From Sialis fuliginosa (Eukaryota > Arthropoda > Insecta > Megaloptera > Sialidae), in assembly GCA_961205875.1 (NCBI GenBank), contig OY540820.1, positions 9,548,001 to 9,612,000 of the forward strand: a DNA stretch of 64,000 nt, written 5' to 3'. A model generated the notes under the pieces. The model was not told the origin of the DNA, ran no database searches, and saw only the letters and a program-made list of their open reading frames with translations. Positions 21,492-32,460 of the stretch are shown piece by piece. Positions within the stretch are counted from its first letter, which is position 1. Each line of letters starts with the position of its first letter. The position numbers were made by a program, and so were the translations under genes.

Positions 21492-21950
21492 TAGAGCTGG
21501 GCGCGTGAGTAATTTTTGCTCACGATCACGCACGCTCACGAGAGAAAAATTTTTAGTCACGCCCGCTCACTCACGGTTACAAAAAAAGTATTCACGATCA
21601 CGCCCGCTCACGAATTATATTTTTTTACTCACGCCCGATCACGCACGGCGGGTCACGCTCGTGACCCGAATATTATATTATAAATAAAATGTTTAATATA
21701 AAAATTCGATTTAACAGATTATCATATATGCATGATATCAGAAATTAAAGAAATATCAAAATATACATACATATACTCACGGACTCACGCACGACAAAAA
21801 TGTACTCACGCCTGGTCACGCCCGATTGTTTTATTTTGACTCACGATCACGCCCGCTCACGATCCAATATTTTAAAATCGCTCACGTCACGTCGGGTCAC
21901 GGCCGTGACCCGACGTGACCCGAAAAATTCACGGCCCGCGCCCTGCTCTA
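21492..21950. mobile_element. hAT-type MITE filled with CTCACG motifs
   Basis: Ends TAGAGCTGGGCGCG (21492) and CGCGCCCTGCTCTA (to 21950) with identical 8-bp duplications ATTGCGTC (21484-21491, 21951-21958). The YAGNG start plus 8-bp TSD make it hAT. The body is made largely of reiterated CTCACG, GATCACG and CACGCCCGCTCACG strings in both subterminal halves. It includes a perfect 34-bp palindrome at 21886-21919 centred on GGCC and flanked by CGTGACCCG. It is far more G+C-rich than its surroundings. Two frames of 60 and 77 codons run through the reiterated motif and are not genes. Confidence 0.93.
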
Positions 21951-21958
21951 ATTGCGTC

Positions 21959-22882
21959 CATATATACCTACTTATCCCATTTTTTTGTCATTTTCCAATT
22001 TTGATATTATCTACATTTTTTCCGTTTCAATGACATTAGTATTCGTAGATATGATATTCGTTTTAAATTTTATTTATCGTATTCTTCTATATCTACATGT
22101 ATGTACTTAGGTATATTTTTGAATAATTGTATATATAAATACTTTGTTACTTTTCAAATGAATGCAATTAAACTTAAATACTTTAAAAAAATTGATTTGT
22201 ACAATATTTGTACTTAAATATATTTATTGAAAATTAAGTGTACTTATGTACTTAATTATAAACAAAGATACTTTGGTACTTTTATATTAAATTTCATTTT
22301 TAAATATACGAATGTAATTGTAATTGTAATTACATAAAAAGTATAATCACATAAAGTAATTTGTGTAGCTTTGTCTATAACATGCAACCTTTTTTTTATT
22401 AAATAGTTAATCTTTTTATACGTATGTATATAAGATTATTTTCCAAGAAGATTTTAATTAAGCACAAAAGATAAAATAATTAAAATGAAAATTCACCAAA
22501 AAAATCAATTAATATAATGAATGAATTTATCTATACCATTGTTATTTCAAAATCATTGTCAAACTGTTGAGGCGTGTATCTTTTTATTATAGATTAAAAC
22601 ATTACAGGTTTCTCAACTGCTAGTAATGAATCTATTACGCCTCCATTGAAGTGTTCTTGAACTTTCCTCGTAACTAGTATGTAGTTATTTAGAGTAAAAC
22701 CGCTAAACGTTCAACAATTTCATAGTTTACCACTTGAATGAAAGAATAAAGGTACATTGTAAAGCGTTATTGTTTACTCCGAGTTTACATAAATATGAAA
22801 AATATCATTGTTAAAATCGGTTTTGTAAAATTCCAGTCTTTAGCGATTCTTTAGGTATTGTTAAAAACAATTAGGTTTTATA
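21959..22882. other. A+T-rich stretch, nothing recognised
   Basis: Reiterated TACTTAAATA/TGTACTTA strings at about 22170-22290 give local low complexity. Confidence 0.5.
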
Positions 22883-23343
22883 TAAAGTACTGGTACCAGT
22901 CTTGGATATGACTCTATTTTTTAATTAAATGCACTAAATTAGAAATATTTATTGATATTTGATTACTACTATTTTTGAATATCAATCTATATATATTTAA
23001 CTGTCTTACAGCGTGATTTGATGACAATCGGCCAACAGGTGTCAAAATGGTGGACATTTAAACTAATTATTAGTATAATTTATTATATTATCATAGCAAC
23101 TGCTTTACATTGTTTCAAATTTGACGATTCCTTCTTTTATATATTTTGTGTCGTAGTACTTATCATTTTGTAATCAATAACAATCATTACTGGTTTTACT
23201 TTATCCATTACTGGAGAAAAAACATAAACAAAATAAAATACTATAATTTAAATAAACAAACTATATTTGCGGACTTTGGTAATTAAATTGATTAAATAAA
23301 GAGTTACTTGTTTGATAAGTAACATGAGTTCACGAAAATTAAA
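22883..23343 (+). mobile_element. MITE family AGGTACTGGCACCAG, copy D (3' truncated)
   Basis: Begins TA|AAGTACTGGTACCAGTCTTG and follows copy E through GGTGTCAAAATGGTGGACAT, ACTTTATCCATTACTGGAGA and GTAACATGAGTTCACGA, then diverges at about 23343, losing the right TIR. Confidence 0.85.
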
Positions 23344-23952
23344 CATTGTAAAACAATTTATGTATTAAAATCATATCCAAAATTAGTATTTTAAATGAAG
23401 AAGCATCAATAAAATTTTAAACGATAAATAAAGCTGTAGTATCTGGAGAAGTATTTTACATCGCTATTTCCGTTAGATGCTTCGTAATTGTGGCGAAGAA
23501 ACTATAGAGTTTAATCGATAATTGACTGTTGGAACAAAAAGTGATCTTTATTGAGATATTAACAGAGAATACGTGACTGGCATACACAACGCAGTTGTTC
23601 ATCATTCCGCGGTAATAGTTCTGAGTTATACTACTCATTTTTAATTTTAATCTCAATATTAATTACTCGGCCACAAAAATGGGTTCGCCCACCTACTTCA
23701 CAGGATTGTCTTCAACATATTATAGAGTTTTTGTCAACGGAGTTATTATTCATTGGTTAAACAAGTTTCTGAACGAATTGGAAAACCGTATTTTATAATA
23801 GCAGTCGGAAAAATGTAATTTAATTTTATACCAATACTGATATTTAAATCTGTCTATCATTAGTTTGTACGTCGATTTATGTAATCTAATTTTATAATTT
23901 TTAGTATTTTGCCCGTTGTAGAAAGGGGTGTCATAGTTGTGGTGTTTATGAG
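23344..23952. other. Intergenic, nothing recognised
   Basis: Slightly less A+T-rich around 23460-23700, with a 66-codon minus-strand frame that has no recognisable features. Confidence 0.45.
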
Positions 23953-23955
23953 TTA

Positions 23956-24694
23956 GGCGGATATTACACTATCAAATAAATATGTCAAAGATGTGATCAT
24001 ATTTCTTTGATAAAATACGAGATTTTGATCTATTACACTACATAAAATATTTGATAATATTTTCTAGGGATATTTTCTTCTCTTTTGGCGTATTTTGATT
24101 ATCAGTGCGTGGATGTTGTCAGTTGTCGCGATCGAGGTTTGAATCGTTTGAATTTACAACAGTGTATTGCGATTATTACAATCACGATATTTATATTATA
24201 TTATATTTATTTATTTATATCATACAATGCTGAATTAGCTTCATATTCTATTATTAATAATTTCGTAGCCGAAATCGTCCACAAAAACTTGTCAGTCGCC
24301 ATTTTGATTTATCTGTCAAATATAAGAGACTGCCATTATCTATGATCATAGAAATATTATGAAGGTAAATATTAGAAAAGTTGGCTTATAACTAGAGATT
24401 GGAAAAATAGTTGTTATTTTCAATGAAATAGTTAGGTACTAGTTGAATTTTTTTTCGGAAAATAGTTGTTCAATAATGAAGCTGTAAAAAGTGTCGCAAA
24501 TAGTTTTAAAATAGTTGAAATAGTAATTTCAAATTGTGTTCAATCAAACCAGTTTTCTGAAAACGGTGGAGATATGTAATAAAAATTACAATAAATAGTT
24601 GAAAAACTATTTTTCCAATCTCTACTTATTACACTGTCATTTTTCTTTGATTAAAGAAACTTTATCACATTTATTTGATAGTGTAATAGCCGCC
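23956..24694. mobile_element. PIF/Harbinger-type MITE GGCGGMTATTACAC, host of a nested hAT
   Basis: TIR GGCGGATATTACACTATCAA at 23956 and its inverse (GGCGGCTATTACACTATCAA) ending at 24694 agree at 25 of 26 positions and are flanked by TTA (23953-23955, 24695-24697). A GGC start and TTA duplication are typical of PIF/Harbinger. Shorter ATTACACTA repeats lie inside both ends. A hAT element has inserted at 24393. The 86-codon frame at 24085-24345 has no transposase motif. Confidence 0.87.
24393..24624. mobile_element. Nested hAT-type MITE TAGAGATTGGAAAAATAGTT
   Basis: Perfect 20-bp TIR TAGAGATTGGAAAAATAGTT (24393-24412) with its inverse at 24605-24624. The 8-bp duplications are CTTATAAC (24385-24392) and CTTATTAC (24625-24632), one mismatch. 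The body repeats AAATAGTTG/GAAATAGTT at least eight times. Its position inside the Harbinger-type element shows it inserted later. Confidence 0.92.
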
Positions 24695-24697
24695 TTA

Positions 24698-25473
24698 AGA
24701 GTAGCTTGTTGCGCGGGAATTCACCGATTCCAAAAATACACGTCTGTAAAGCCGCAAAGGAAATCTTGTTTTTCAGCTGAATCTGACAATGAGATCTGTT
24801 TAAAATTGGCAAAATGAAGAAACAAATAGTAAAGAATTTGCTTACAATCTACGTAATATTTCTAGTGATATAAATAGCATACCACAATTTGGTTCTCTGT
24901 AACAAGATTTTTTCCCACACATTAGAATCATACAAATATTATAATTTAACTTCTTTTTATAATATGCATATCAAGTTTTATTATAAACATTTATAAATTA
25001 CTAGATTAACTTCAATAACAAATAGGTATCAGGTATATGTTATAAATCATATGGTAATTATGTCAAAATAAAATTAATTAAAGTCAATTAAAGTTACCGC
25101 AAAAATAATCTAATGCATTTTAATTAAGAGGAATATTTATGAATTATTTAAAAATATAACTAATTATGATGTTCGAATAATCTATTTATATATTAAATAT
25201 ATACGCGGATGTGATAAGAACAAATATGTAAATGCCAATAATTAAGCATATATGATGTACATGTTAATTTTAGAAGATGTGTGTTTTTTTTAAATGTATT
25301 CACATAGAAACAGTAATACGATTTTTTTCTTTTTGTCATTAGATAATGTTATTTTGTAATAATTTTATCTTTTTTATGTAGGTTAAGTATTAGTATTTCT
25401 TCGAAAACTATATCGTTTAATTACTTTCTTGTTAGTGTAGTACCACTGAACTATCCTGTCATTATAGATATAG
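24698..25473. other. A+T-rich stretch, nothing recognised
   Basis: Long A/T tracts, no supported feature. Confidence 0.5.
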
Positions 25474-25481
25474 ATTGTATG

Positions 25482-25997
25482 CAGAGCCGGGCTTAGCAAG
25501 TCTTGCGCCTGGATGAGATTTATTTTTCCGCCCTCTCTCCCCCTAAAAAAATGTTAAAAAATCACCGAAAATGTGAAAGAATATAGTTAATATCTCAGCT
25601 TGGCGCGATTCTACAGACTCCAATTTTTTTTAGACTGTAGCTTACATCATTAACTTTAAGACTATTAAATGCCCTAAGACCGTCGAGACCTCCTTCCCCT
25701 ATTATTAACAAATTAAAATTGATAAATTATTAAATGTTTTCTGGGTTGCTGAATAAGGATTTTTTAGTTAGAAGCTATCAAATAATCGATTTTTCTTGGA
25801 TTTAAAAAAAATTAACATTGTTTATATTTAGCTATATTTTTTGCTTAATCGGATTTAACAGATCAACAAAAAATTTAAAGATTAAAAAAAAGTTTACTCA
25901 AAAATTACAGCCTCTACACTGATTTGATCCAAAAAAGTCACTTATGACCCACACCCTCACCTGGCGGTCGCCCCCCCCCCCCCTATAACTGGCGCTG
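25482..25997 (+). mobile_element. hAT-type element CAGAGCCGGGCTTAGC (parent of the 160-bp satellite)
   Basis: Starts CAGAGCCGGGCTTAGCAAGT (25482) and ends CCTATAACTGGCGCTG (25997). The ends are only partly inverse, but the 8-bp duplications ATTGTATG (25474-25481) and ATTATATG (25998-26005) differ at one base. Internal AGCTTGGCGCGAT...GACTATTAAATGCCCTAAGA is shared with 48154-48390 and, inverted, with every unit of the tandem array at 37847-38574. A poly-C run lies inside the right end. Non-coding. Confidence 0.82.
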
Positions 25998-26005
25998 ATT
26001 ATATG

Positions 26006-26699
26006 CATACTATTTTAAGAAGAGAATGACAAAAGTGTTAAATAAAAAACTAAATTAAATTAGAAAAGCTAGTTTCTTTCTAAATTAATTAATACAGTAT
26101 TGCCTGGAATAGGGAATATCTCTGGAAGACACACTAAAATTATAACTTTTTCTTAGACTTTGTTTCGCTTCTAGATGTTTAGACGTTTATGGTAAGAAGA
26201 AGAAGATTTCATAAGTTTTCATAACTTTGTTTACACATTTAAAAAACGACTAGACACATAGTATAGAAATTGTGCCGCAACTAATAACGTCTTTGTCTAT
26301 TGCAACTTTTTATGTAAGGGTTGAGAGATGCATGGTTAAAACTAGTTTTATTATAAATGGGACTGTATAAGCTATCTATTGGTGTTTTATTTATTGCTCT
26401 GCAATTGTTAGTTCCGGCGATATTAGCTTTCAAAATGTGACATTTATCGTTGCATTCATACTTCCAAGAAAGACGTAGTTATCTACACCAAAATAAGTTA
26501 AGATGCAAGGCAAGAATCGCAAAAAGTGCATGACCTCAGCCTTATCTTAACATATTATAAGATTGCAATACGACAATAAAAAAAAAAACAGAAATATCTT
26601 ATTTAATTTTATTTCATTGCTTTTTTTGTTTTTAAATTAGTTTATGATTTTTTCTCGTCAAATATTTATTTTTGGAAGTACCTTCATTTTGACTACGAC
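26006..26699. other. Intergenic, nothing recognised
   Basis: Unique-looking A+T-rich DNA with one A homopolymer near 26580. Confidence 0.5.
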
Positions 26700-26792
26700 C
26701 ACAAAAAATGCAGCTCTTGATTTTTTTCACAAAAAATACAGCTCTTGATTTTTTTCACAAAAAATGCAGCTCTTGATTTTTTCCACAAAAAC
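26700..26792 (+). repeat. 28-bp minisatellite, 3.3 units
   Basis: Units starting at 26700, 26728, 26756 and 26784 share CACAAAAAATGCAGCTCTTG followed by a T-run. One unit has ATACAG for ATGCAG. Confidence 0.9.
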
Positions 26793-27278
26793 CAGGATAT
26801 TTATTACATACGGAAGCTTTCGAATCTTTATAAACGTTAACTAGGCAGTCAGCATGTCTGTATATTTTTACAACACGTATTAATTAGAATAATCTATTAC
26901 TTAATTCACCCGAACAAAAAACGCACAATTGTAATTAATTTTTTTTGCGCGTCGGATAAGTAATTTGCAAAATGATTCAGACAATCTCCAATCAAGCAAG
27001 TAGTAACATTGTGTTAGTCATCATGGTAACGGTCCCGGGCCACACAAAGTGTTGAAAATAGCAAGAATATGTAACACAAGACATTCAGACCTCAGGCACA
27101 AGTCTGGTGAATTCAAAGCATAAAACACCCTGCTCGGATAATATGTTTAAATGTTATTGACACTTAATCGCCAATGTTAATTTTAAATTTAATTACTGTT
27201 AGTTGATGAACGATTTACTAACAGTAATTATAATAATATCGTTTCATAATTTGATATGGATTCTAAGATGTCTTCTTC
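26793..27278. other. Intergenic, nothing recognised
   Basis: Moderately A+T-rich DNA; no frame or repeat. Confidence 0.5.
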
Positions 27279-27281
27279 TTA

Positions 27282-27953
27282 GGCCCAGTTTCTCAATATG
27301 AGTTTAAACTCCATGTCCCAGTTAAACTAAAGTTTAAACAAAATATGTGTTTCTCAATGTCCAGTTAAAAATTATGAGTTAATCTTAAGATTAACTTTTA
27401 ACTGACGGATGAACTGTCAGTTTGAAATTAATTTAAGGTTAATCTTAAGTTTTACTTTATAATATCACAATTTGTCATGATATTATCATGAAATAACATA
27501 GTATAACTAAATAATTATAATTATTTAGTTATGCTACTGCAATTATTGTGTTTTTATAATTATTTAATGATAAAATAATAAGAAATTGTGCTCTTATATT
27601 AGTTAAACCTCATGTGAAGTTTAACTAAAAAAGTTAAACCTCACATGAGGTTTAACTTTATAATAGCATAATTTGTTATGATTTTATCATTAAATAACAT
27701 AGTATAACTAAATAATTATAATTATTTAGTTATACTAGTGCAATAATTGTATATATATAGTATATATTTAGTATTACAAAATAAAGTACAGTTAATTTTT
27801 AGATTAATGTAACAAAAAGCTCTAGTGCGCATGCGCAAGAGTTAAACTTATATTGAGAAACTTAATTGGTTTAAACTAAACATTATGTGGAGTTTAAACC
27901 TCAGGTGAAGTTTAACGTAATCTGAAGTTAAACTTATATTGAGAAACTGGGCC
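27282..27953. mobile_element. PIF/Harbinger-type MITE GGCCCAGTTTCTCAAT
   Basis: TIR GGCCCAGTTTCTCAATATGA (27282) and its inverse (GGCCCAGTTTCTCAATATAA) ending 27953, flanked by TTA (27279-27281, 27954-27956). Subterminal GTTTAAACT / AAGTTTAAC motifs and TTTCTCAAT are reiterated in both halves. The core holds a roughly 92-bp direct duplication (about 27461-27552 and 27661-27752). Each copy contains a perfect A+T palindrome, 30 bp at 27503-27532 and 38 bp at 27700-27737. No transposase frame. Confidence 0.88.
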
Positions 27954-27956
27954 TTA

Positions 27957-28918
27957 TTGTTAGAAATACATAATCTATTTTTAATATTACGTACTCAAAT
28001 TGGAAGAAGTAACCCTTCTGTATGTCTATTTAAATAAATGAGTATAAAATATATTTTGCTGTTTCTTTTTCGATAATATTTAAACTGTTACTCATTAGGC
28101 TGTTCAAAATTTGTTTATAATTTTGCAAAATATTTTTAATGTTTTGAATCTGCATAGTTTGTGGTATCTAGTGTTCATAAGTGCAATTAAAAATAAAATG
28201 AATACATTTATAAAAAATTGGTACAAGATACAAAACAAACAAGATCTTATCTTACTAAACCATGATGTAGCTACTTCAAAAGAAGTATGCATTACATTTA
28301 ATTTATTATGTAGCTTGGATTATCGATAACTCAAACTAAAACTGATTGTTACTTATTTTCCCTAGAAGTACCTACATACTTATCACATTGTTTACTTTAA
28401 GTAACTTCCTGTTTAATTTGATAAATATTTGTCTACTAAATATTTTTTTAGTTTGGTCATGTGAAGTCGAGCAATAGATAAAATTAATTAAGATCGTTTG
28501 CTTTTTTTTGGATTTTTTCAACAAACAAAACGTTGGCTGACTAAATCGACGCGTCGCACAGCAAAAAAAAGACAATGACCCTCTTAAGATTACCGCACGA
28601 ATGTAAATTTCAAACAAATTAATAGAACTCTGCCGTACTGTATGTCGAATCCTGCCCTGACAGGCACAGAGGCAACCTACATTCCGTATTTGTGTCCCCG
28701 TTTCTATATGTTGTACGTGTAGGCGTTTTTCCCACATGAACAGAAAATTAGATGGCTGATTTTGTAATGAAGAATGCCAAGAAATTTAAATTAAAAAAAA
28801 CCCTGCATGATTTGCATGGTTAAGAAATTATGTACAAAATATATGTAGAATAAATAAAATGACAAAGAATTTTAGAAATTTTAAAGCATCTATTTAAACG
28901 AGATTAAATCAGTTAATA
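27957..28918. other. Intergenic with one long minus-strand frame
   Basis: The minus-strand frame 28372-28737 (121 codons) is the second-longest in the window and overlaps a mildly G+C-richer patch (28590-28735). It resembles no family I recognise, its C-terminal half is A+T filler, and no splice or promoter evidence supports it. I therefore leave it uncalled. Confidence 0.35.
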
Positions 28919-29246
28919 TCCCGAGAAAAAATTTCAGATCTGAAGTGATCAAATCAGGTCGTGATAGATCTGCATTTTGAAACATCATCATATTTTTTTC
29001 ACTGGGGAGACCAGCAAAGATCTAAAACGATCTACAAAGATCTCTAAAGAACGTTGAAGATCGTTTGAGATTGAAACCTTGAAAATTCATGAATTTTTAA
29101 CGTTACAACGATCTTCAGAGATCTTTGTGCATCGTTGTAAATCTATGTAGATCATTGTAGATCTTTGCAGTTCTCCACAGATCAAAAATCAGTAAAAAAA
29201 TATGATGTTATCTCAAAATGCAGATCTATCACGATCTGATTTGATG
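28919..29246. mobile_element. GATC-rich palindromic MITE, copy 2
   Basis: Begins CCCGAGAAAAAATTTCAGATC like copy 1. Its best inverted ends are ATCAAATCAGGTCGTGATAG (from about 28948) and CTATCACGATCTGATTTGAT (to about 29246). Inner AAGATCTMTAAAG / CTTTGTAGATC units are repeated about the centre AACCTTGAAAATTCATGAAT. Confidence 0.8.
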
Positions 29247-30003
29247 TTATAATTTATTTTAACAGTCTAAACCGGAGCAAATTTAATATTTCGTATAGAA
29301 TAAAGTTCCTAGAGTTTCTTACAGTAGAAAATACTATGCATTTTATAGTTTACAATCCAAAACATAGATTTTAAGTATCAAAAACTGATTGCCCAGCATG
29401 ATTTTCCCAATTTCAATAAATCACCGAATGGATCGACAGCATTGCGCAAACATCATTAAATAACATATTTGAGTAAAGGTCTCGCACGCAGTGTGCTCTG
29501 GTTTATATCACGCGAGACAATGAACCACCGCGGCAGTAAGTGAGTGACCTTGTAGACTGGACTGATGCTGATCGCAGCTAAAATCACCATCCTCCACGTT
29601 GCCAACTGTTGCTGTTATCGCGTGCTGCTGTAATTGCGAATGCTAATCAATTGTAACTAAACAACGTACAATAAGAAATTGATCTTTTATGCCTGGTATT
29701 TGTTTTCAACTAAAAGTTTTGTGAGTGTGTTTAATATTAGGGTGAGTCCTGACTAACCGCTACTTTTACTGACTTTTTTTGATTTATTTATTTTTTGCGT
29801 AAAAAGTTCACTTCTTGATAAATTGACGCCTAAATGGTAAGAAACAATAAGAAAGAAAAAGTCATTAAAAATAGATACATAAACATACAGTCTAGCTTCA
29901 TTTTTATGTTTACATCTGCCTTTATTAAGTATACATAAAAACACATAAATTGATAATAACATAGCTTAAATAGTCTTCCAAAATTTGTAACGCCCGTTAT
30001 AGG
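29247..30003. other. Intergenic with a G+C-richer island at 29465-29650
   Basis: The island contains GGTTTATATCACGCGAGACA, CCACCGCGGCAGTAAGTGAG (a plausible GTAAGT donor) and CACGTTGCCAACTGTTGCTG. Its composition contrasts with the flanks and could mark a non-coding exon or promoter, but nothing specific is recognised. Confidence 0.3.
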
Positions 30004-30005
30004 TA

Positions 30006-30390
30006 CAGTCACCTGCATTAATGGTCTTGCAGTTTGTATTCATTTTCGTTTATCGTTAGGCTCCTCCCATTTGATTATTATAATATTTTAATCATTTCTC
30101 CATGTATCAAACAAATACAGATATTTTGAAATTCATTTGCTAGATAAAGAACTACTCTTCGTTTATAATAGGTACTCATATATATATTTGTGCAATTAAA
30201 TTATTATGTAATCTATTGAAAATTGTATACGTAAATTTTGTGGCAATAAATATTTGATATTCCGAATTTTAGTATTTAAATATATTAAACTTAATAGAAA
30301 AAGATAACAGATGATGTTTGTCTTTAAATTTGGAATCTGTTGTAAGCGATTCTAGCTTTTAGGGTGCCAGACGAGTTCTGCAGGCGACTG
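30006..30390. mobile_element. TA-flanked MITE CAGTCACCTGCA
   Basis: TIR CAGTCACCTGCA at 30006 and TGCAGGCGACTG ending 30390 (11 of 12), with TA on both sides (30004-30005, 30391-30392). Non-coding 385 bp, Tc1/mariner-like by target and ends. Confidence 0.75.
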
Positions 30391-30392
30391 TA

Positions 30393-31392
30393 CTTATGAC
30401 TATTTTATAAATCTAATAATAAGTGTACAAAATTCTCCTTTTCACATTGTGAAGTTAATAAAAAATCAGTTCCTTTTCAGGTGTTATTTCATATTATAAA
30501 TTTATATTAATATCAAAAATATCGTTTCGATTAACATAAACGTGTAAAATCCATTCCATAGATTCGCTCATTAGCGAGAGATGTACAAAATATTTTGATA
30601 AGGAAAAATAGCGTGACGTTGTTTATAGACAAATTAGAAATGTGTAACAGTTGCCTTGCAAATTCCAAGCAATCTTTTTAATTTCTCTAAGTTTTTGAAA
30701 AAAATTACAGAAAAGTTTTGAAACGATCTAGTTTTGATAGTTTCGACATTTCTAGAAAACCCCTTCAATTTGAGAGAACTCCATGTTTAATGCCCCTTAT
30801 TTTTTTATCAAAAATATAAAACCAAATATTTCACACTTAAAACAGAAAAAGGTTGAAAAAATCAACATACTTTTCTACTTCATTATAAAAATTATGTTTT
30901 TTTGTCTAAAAAATATATTTTATTATTTTTACCGAATGCACATGCAAATTTGACTGTGTAAAACGGACTTTTGATGGCAATCTCTGCATACGCTTTTGTT
31001 ACACTTAATATCACATGTCTTTTAAGTGAAACGTGTCTTAAGCCGACATAAGAAGATACTTATCTGACATTTACCAGTACAGTAGTCCTTAAATCTTGAT
31101 GCACTCTTTCGAAAAAATATATTCTTTTTTAACACGTTTAATGCCAACATCATTAAAATTTTATCTTATATCTAAATAATATATTTGGTGTCTTAAGTTA
31201 TATTTAAAGTTTAAATCATTTTGAAAAGTTTTCTAAATTAGATTTTTTGAATGATTAAGTACCATATAGCACAAAAACTAGCAAATGGATAAAAAAATTA
31301 TATTAAGGCAAGAAACAACATTTTTTTTAAGTTGTTTCAATTGTTTCTTTTTATTAATTTCATGCAAGTATTCTTGGTCGAGTAAAAACACA
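30393..31392. other. A+T-rich stretch, nothing recognised
   Basis: One kilobase with no supported frame, tandem repeat or inverted repeat. Confidence 0.5.
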
Positions 31393-31394
31393 TA

Positions 31395-31544
31395 CAGTTA
31401 TACCTCAAGTTACGTCTACGACGCACGTTGATTTGCATTTACGTACAATTTTAATTACCAACATGATGTTACCATTCGATCTGCAGCTGTCCTTTCACTA
31501 GCGTACATTTTTGAGTAACGGCATATAACTTTAGAGTATGACTG
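31395..31544. mobile_element. Small pogo-type MITE CAGTTATACCTCAAGTTACG
   Basis: Ends CAGTTATACCTCAAGTTACG (31395) and ATAACTTTAGAGTATGACTG (to 31544) are imperfect inverses, with TA at 31393-31394 and 31545-31546. The CAGT...CCTCRAnTTACG pattern is that of pogo/Tigger relatives. 150 bp, non-coding. Confidence 0.72.
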
Positions 31545-31546
31545 TA

Positions 31547-31896
31547 AGTTTAAACTAATAATAAAAAAATAAAATATATGAATAATAATTTTGCCGACTT
31601 TTAGCTACATTAACATGAACAAAAAAATATAAAATTACTGCGCCATAAAACACCTCTTGCCAAGATAGTAAATGTATTCTGAGAAGTATGCATATCAGCT
31701 GCGTAATGTGTTGGACAAAGGAATTTAAATTGCATTGATGCAACTACCTCGAAAACTTCACGTACTTATCATAAGGATTATTCATTGATTATCATTTGTA
31801 AAACATTGTCAAATAAATTAATATCATTAAGATTATTCTTATTATTGTTCTTTGTACTTTGTTTCTTCAACAATTATATCATCTGCAAAACTGAAA
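31547..31896. other. A+T-rich gap, nothing recognised
   Basis: No supported feature. Confidence 0.5.
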
Positions 31897-32460
31897 TAAG
31901 GTACTGGCACCACCAGTCTTGGATATGACCCCAATAATGGCAATTTTTTAAATTAAATGTACCGAATTAAAAATATTTGTTGATATTTTATTATTACCGT
32001 TTCTGAATATTAATCTATATACATTTAACTGTCTTACAGCGTTATTTGATGAAAATCGATCAATAGGTGTCAAAATGGTGGACATTTAAACTAATTATTA
32101 ATATAATTTATTTATTTATTGTTATATTATTATAGCAACTGCTTTACATTGTTTCAAATTTGACGATTCTTTCTTTTATATAATCTGTGTCGTAATATTT
32201 ATCATTTTGTAATCATTAGCAAGTGTCCATCACTGCGTGCTCTTACTGATTTTACTTTATCCATTACTGGAGAAAAAACATAAAGAAAATAAAAGGCTAT
32301 AATTTAAAAAACAAACTTTGGAAAATAAATTGAAAATTAAATTGATTAAATAAAGAGTTACTTGTTTTATTAGTAACATGAGTTCATGAGAAATACAATA
32401 ACGAAGCCCGTCAATCACAAAAACAATAAACCTTGCTCTTATAGCGGCCAGATCTGGTGC
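31897..32460 (+). mobile_element. MITE family AGGTACTGGCACCAG, copy E (longest)
   Basis: Begins TA|AGGTACTGGCACCACCAGTC and contains every internal block seen in the other copies, including CAAGTGTCCATCACTGCGTG and ACTTTATCCATTACTGGAGA, which copy B lacks. It ends at GATCTGGTGC (32460), so the last bases of the right TIR are lost. The 94-codon minus frame here is a by-product. Confidence 0.85.

Noticed and set aside
28372..28737. 121-codon minus-strand open frame
   Set aside because: No recognisable domain, no start or splice support, half of it A+T filler.
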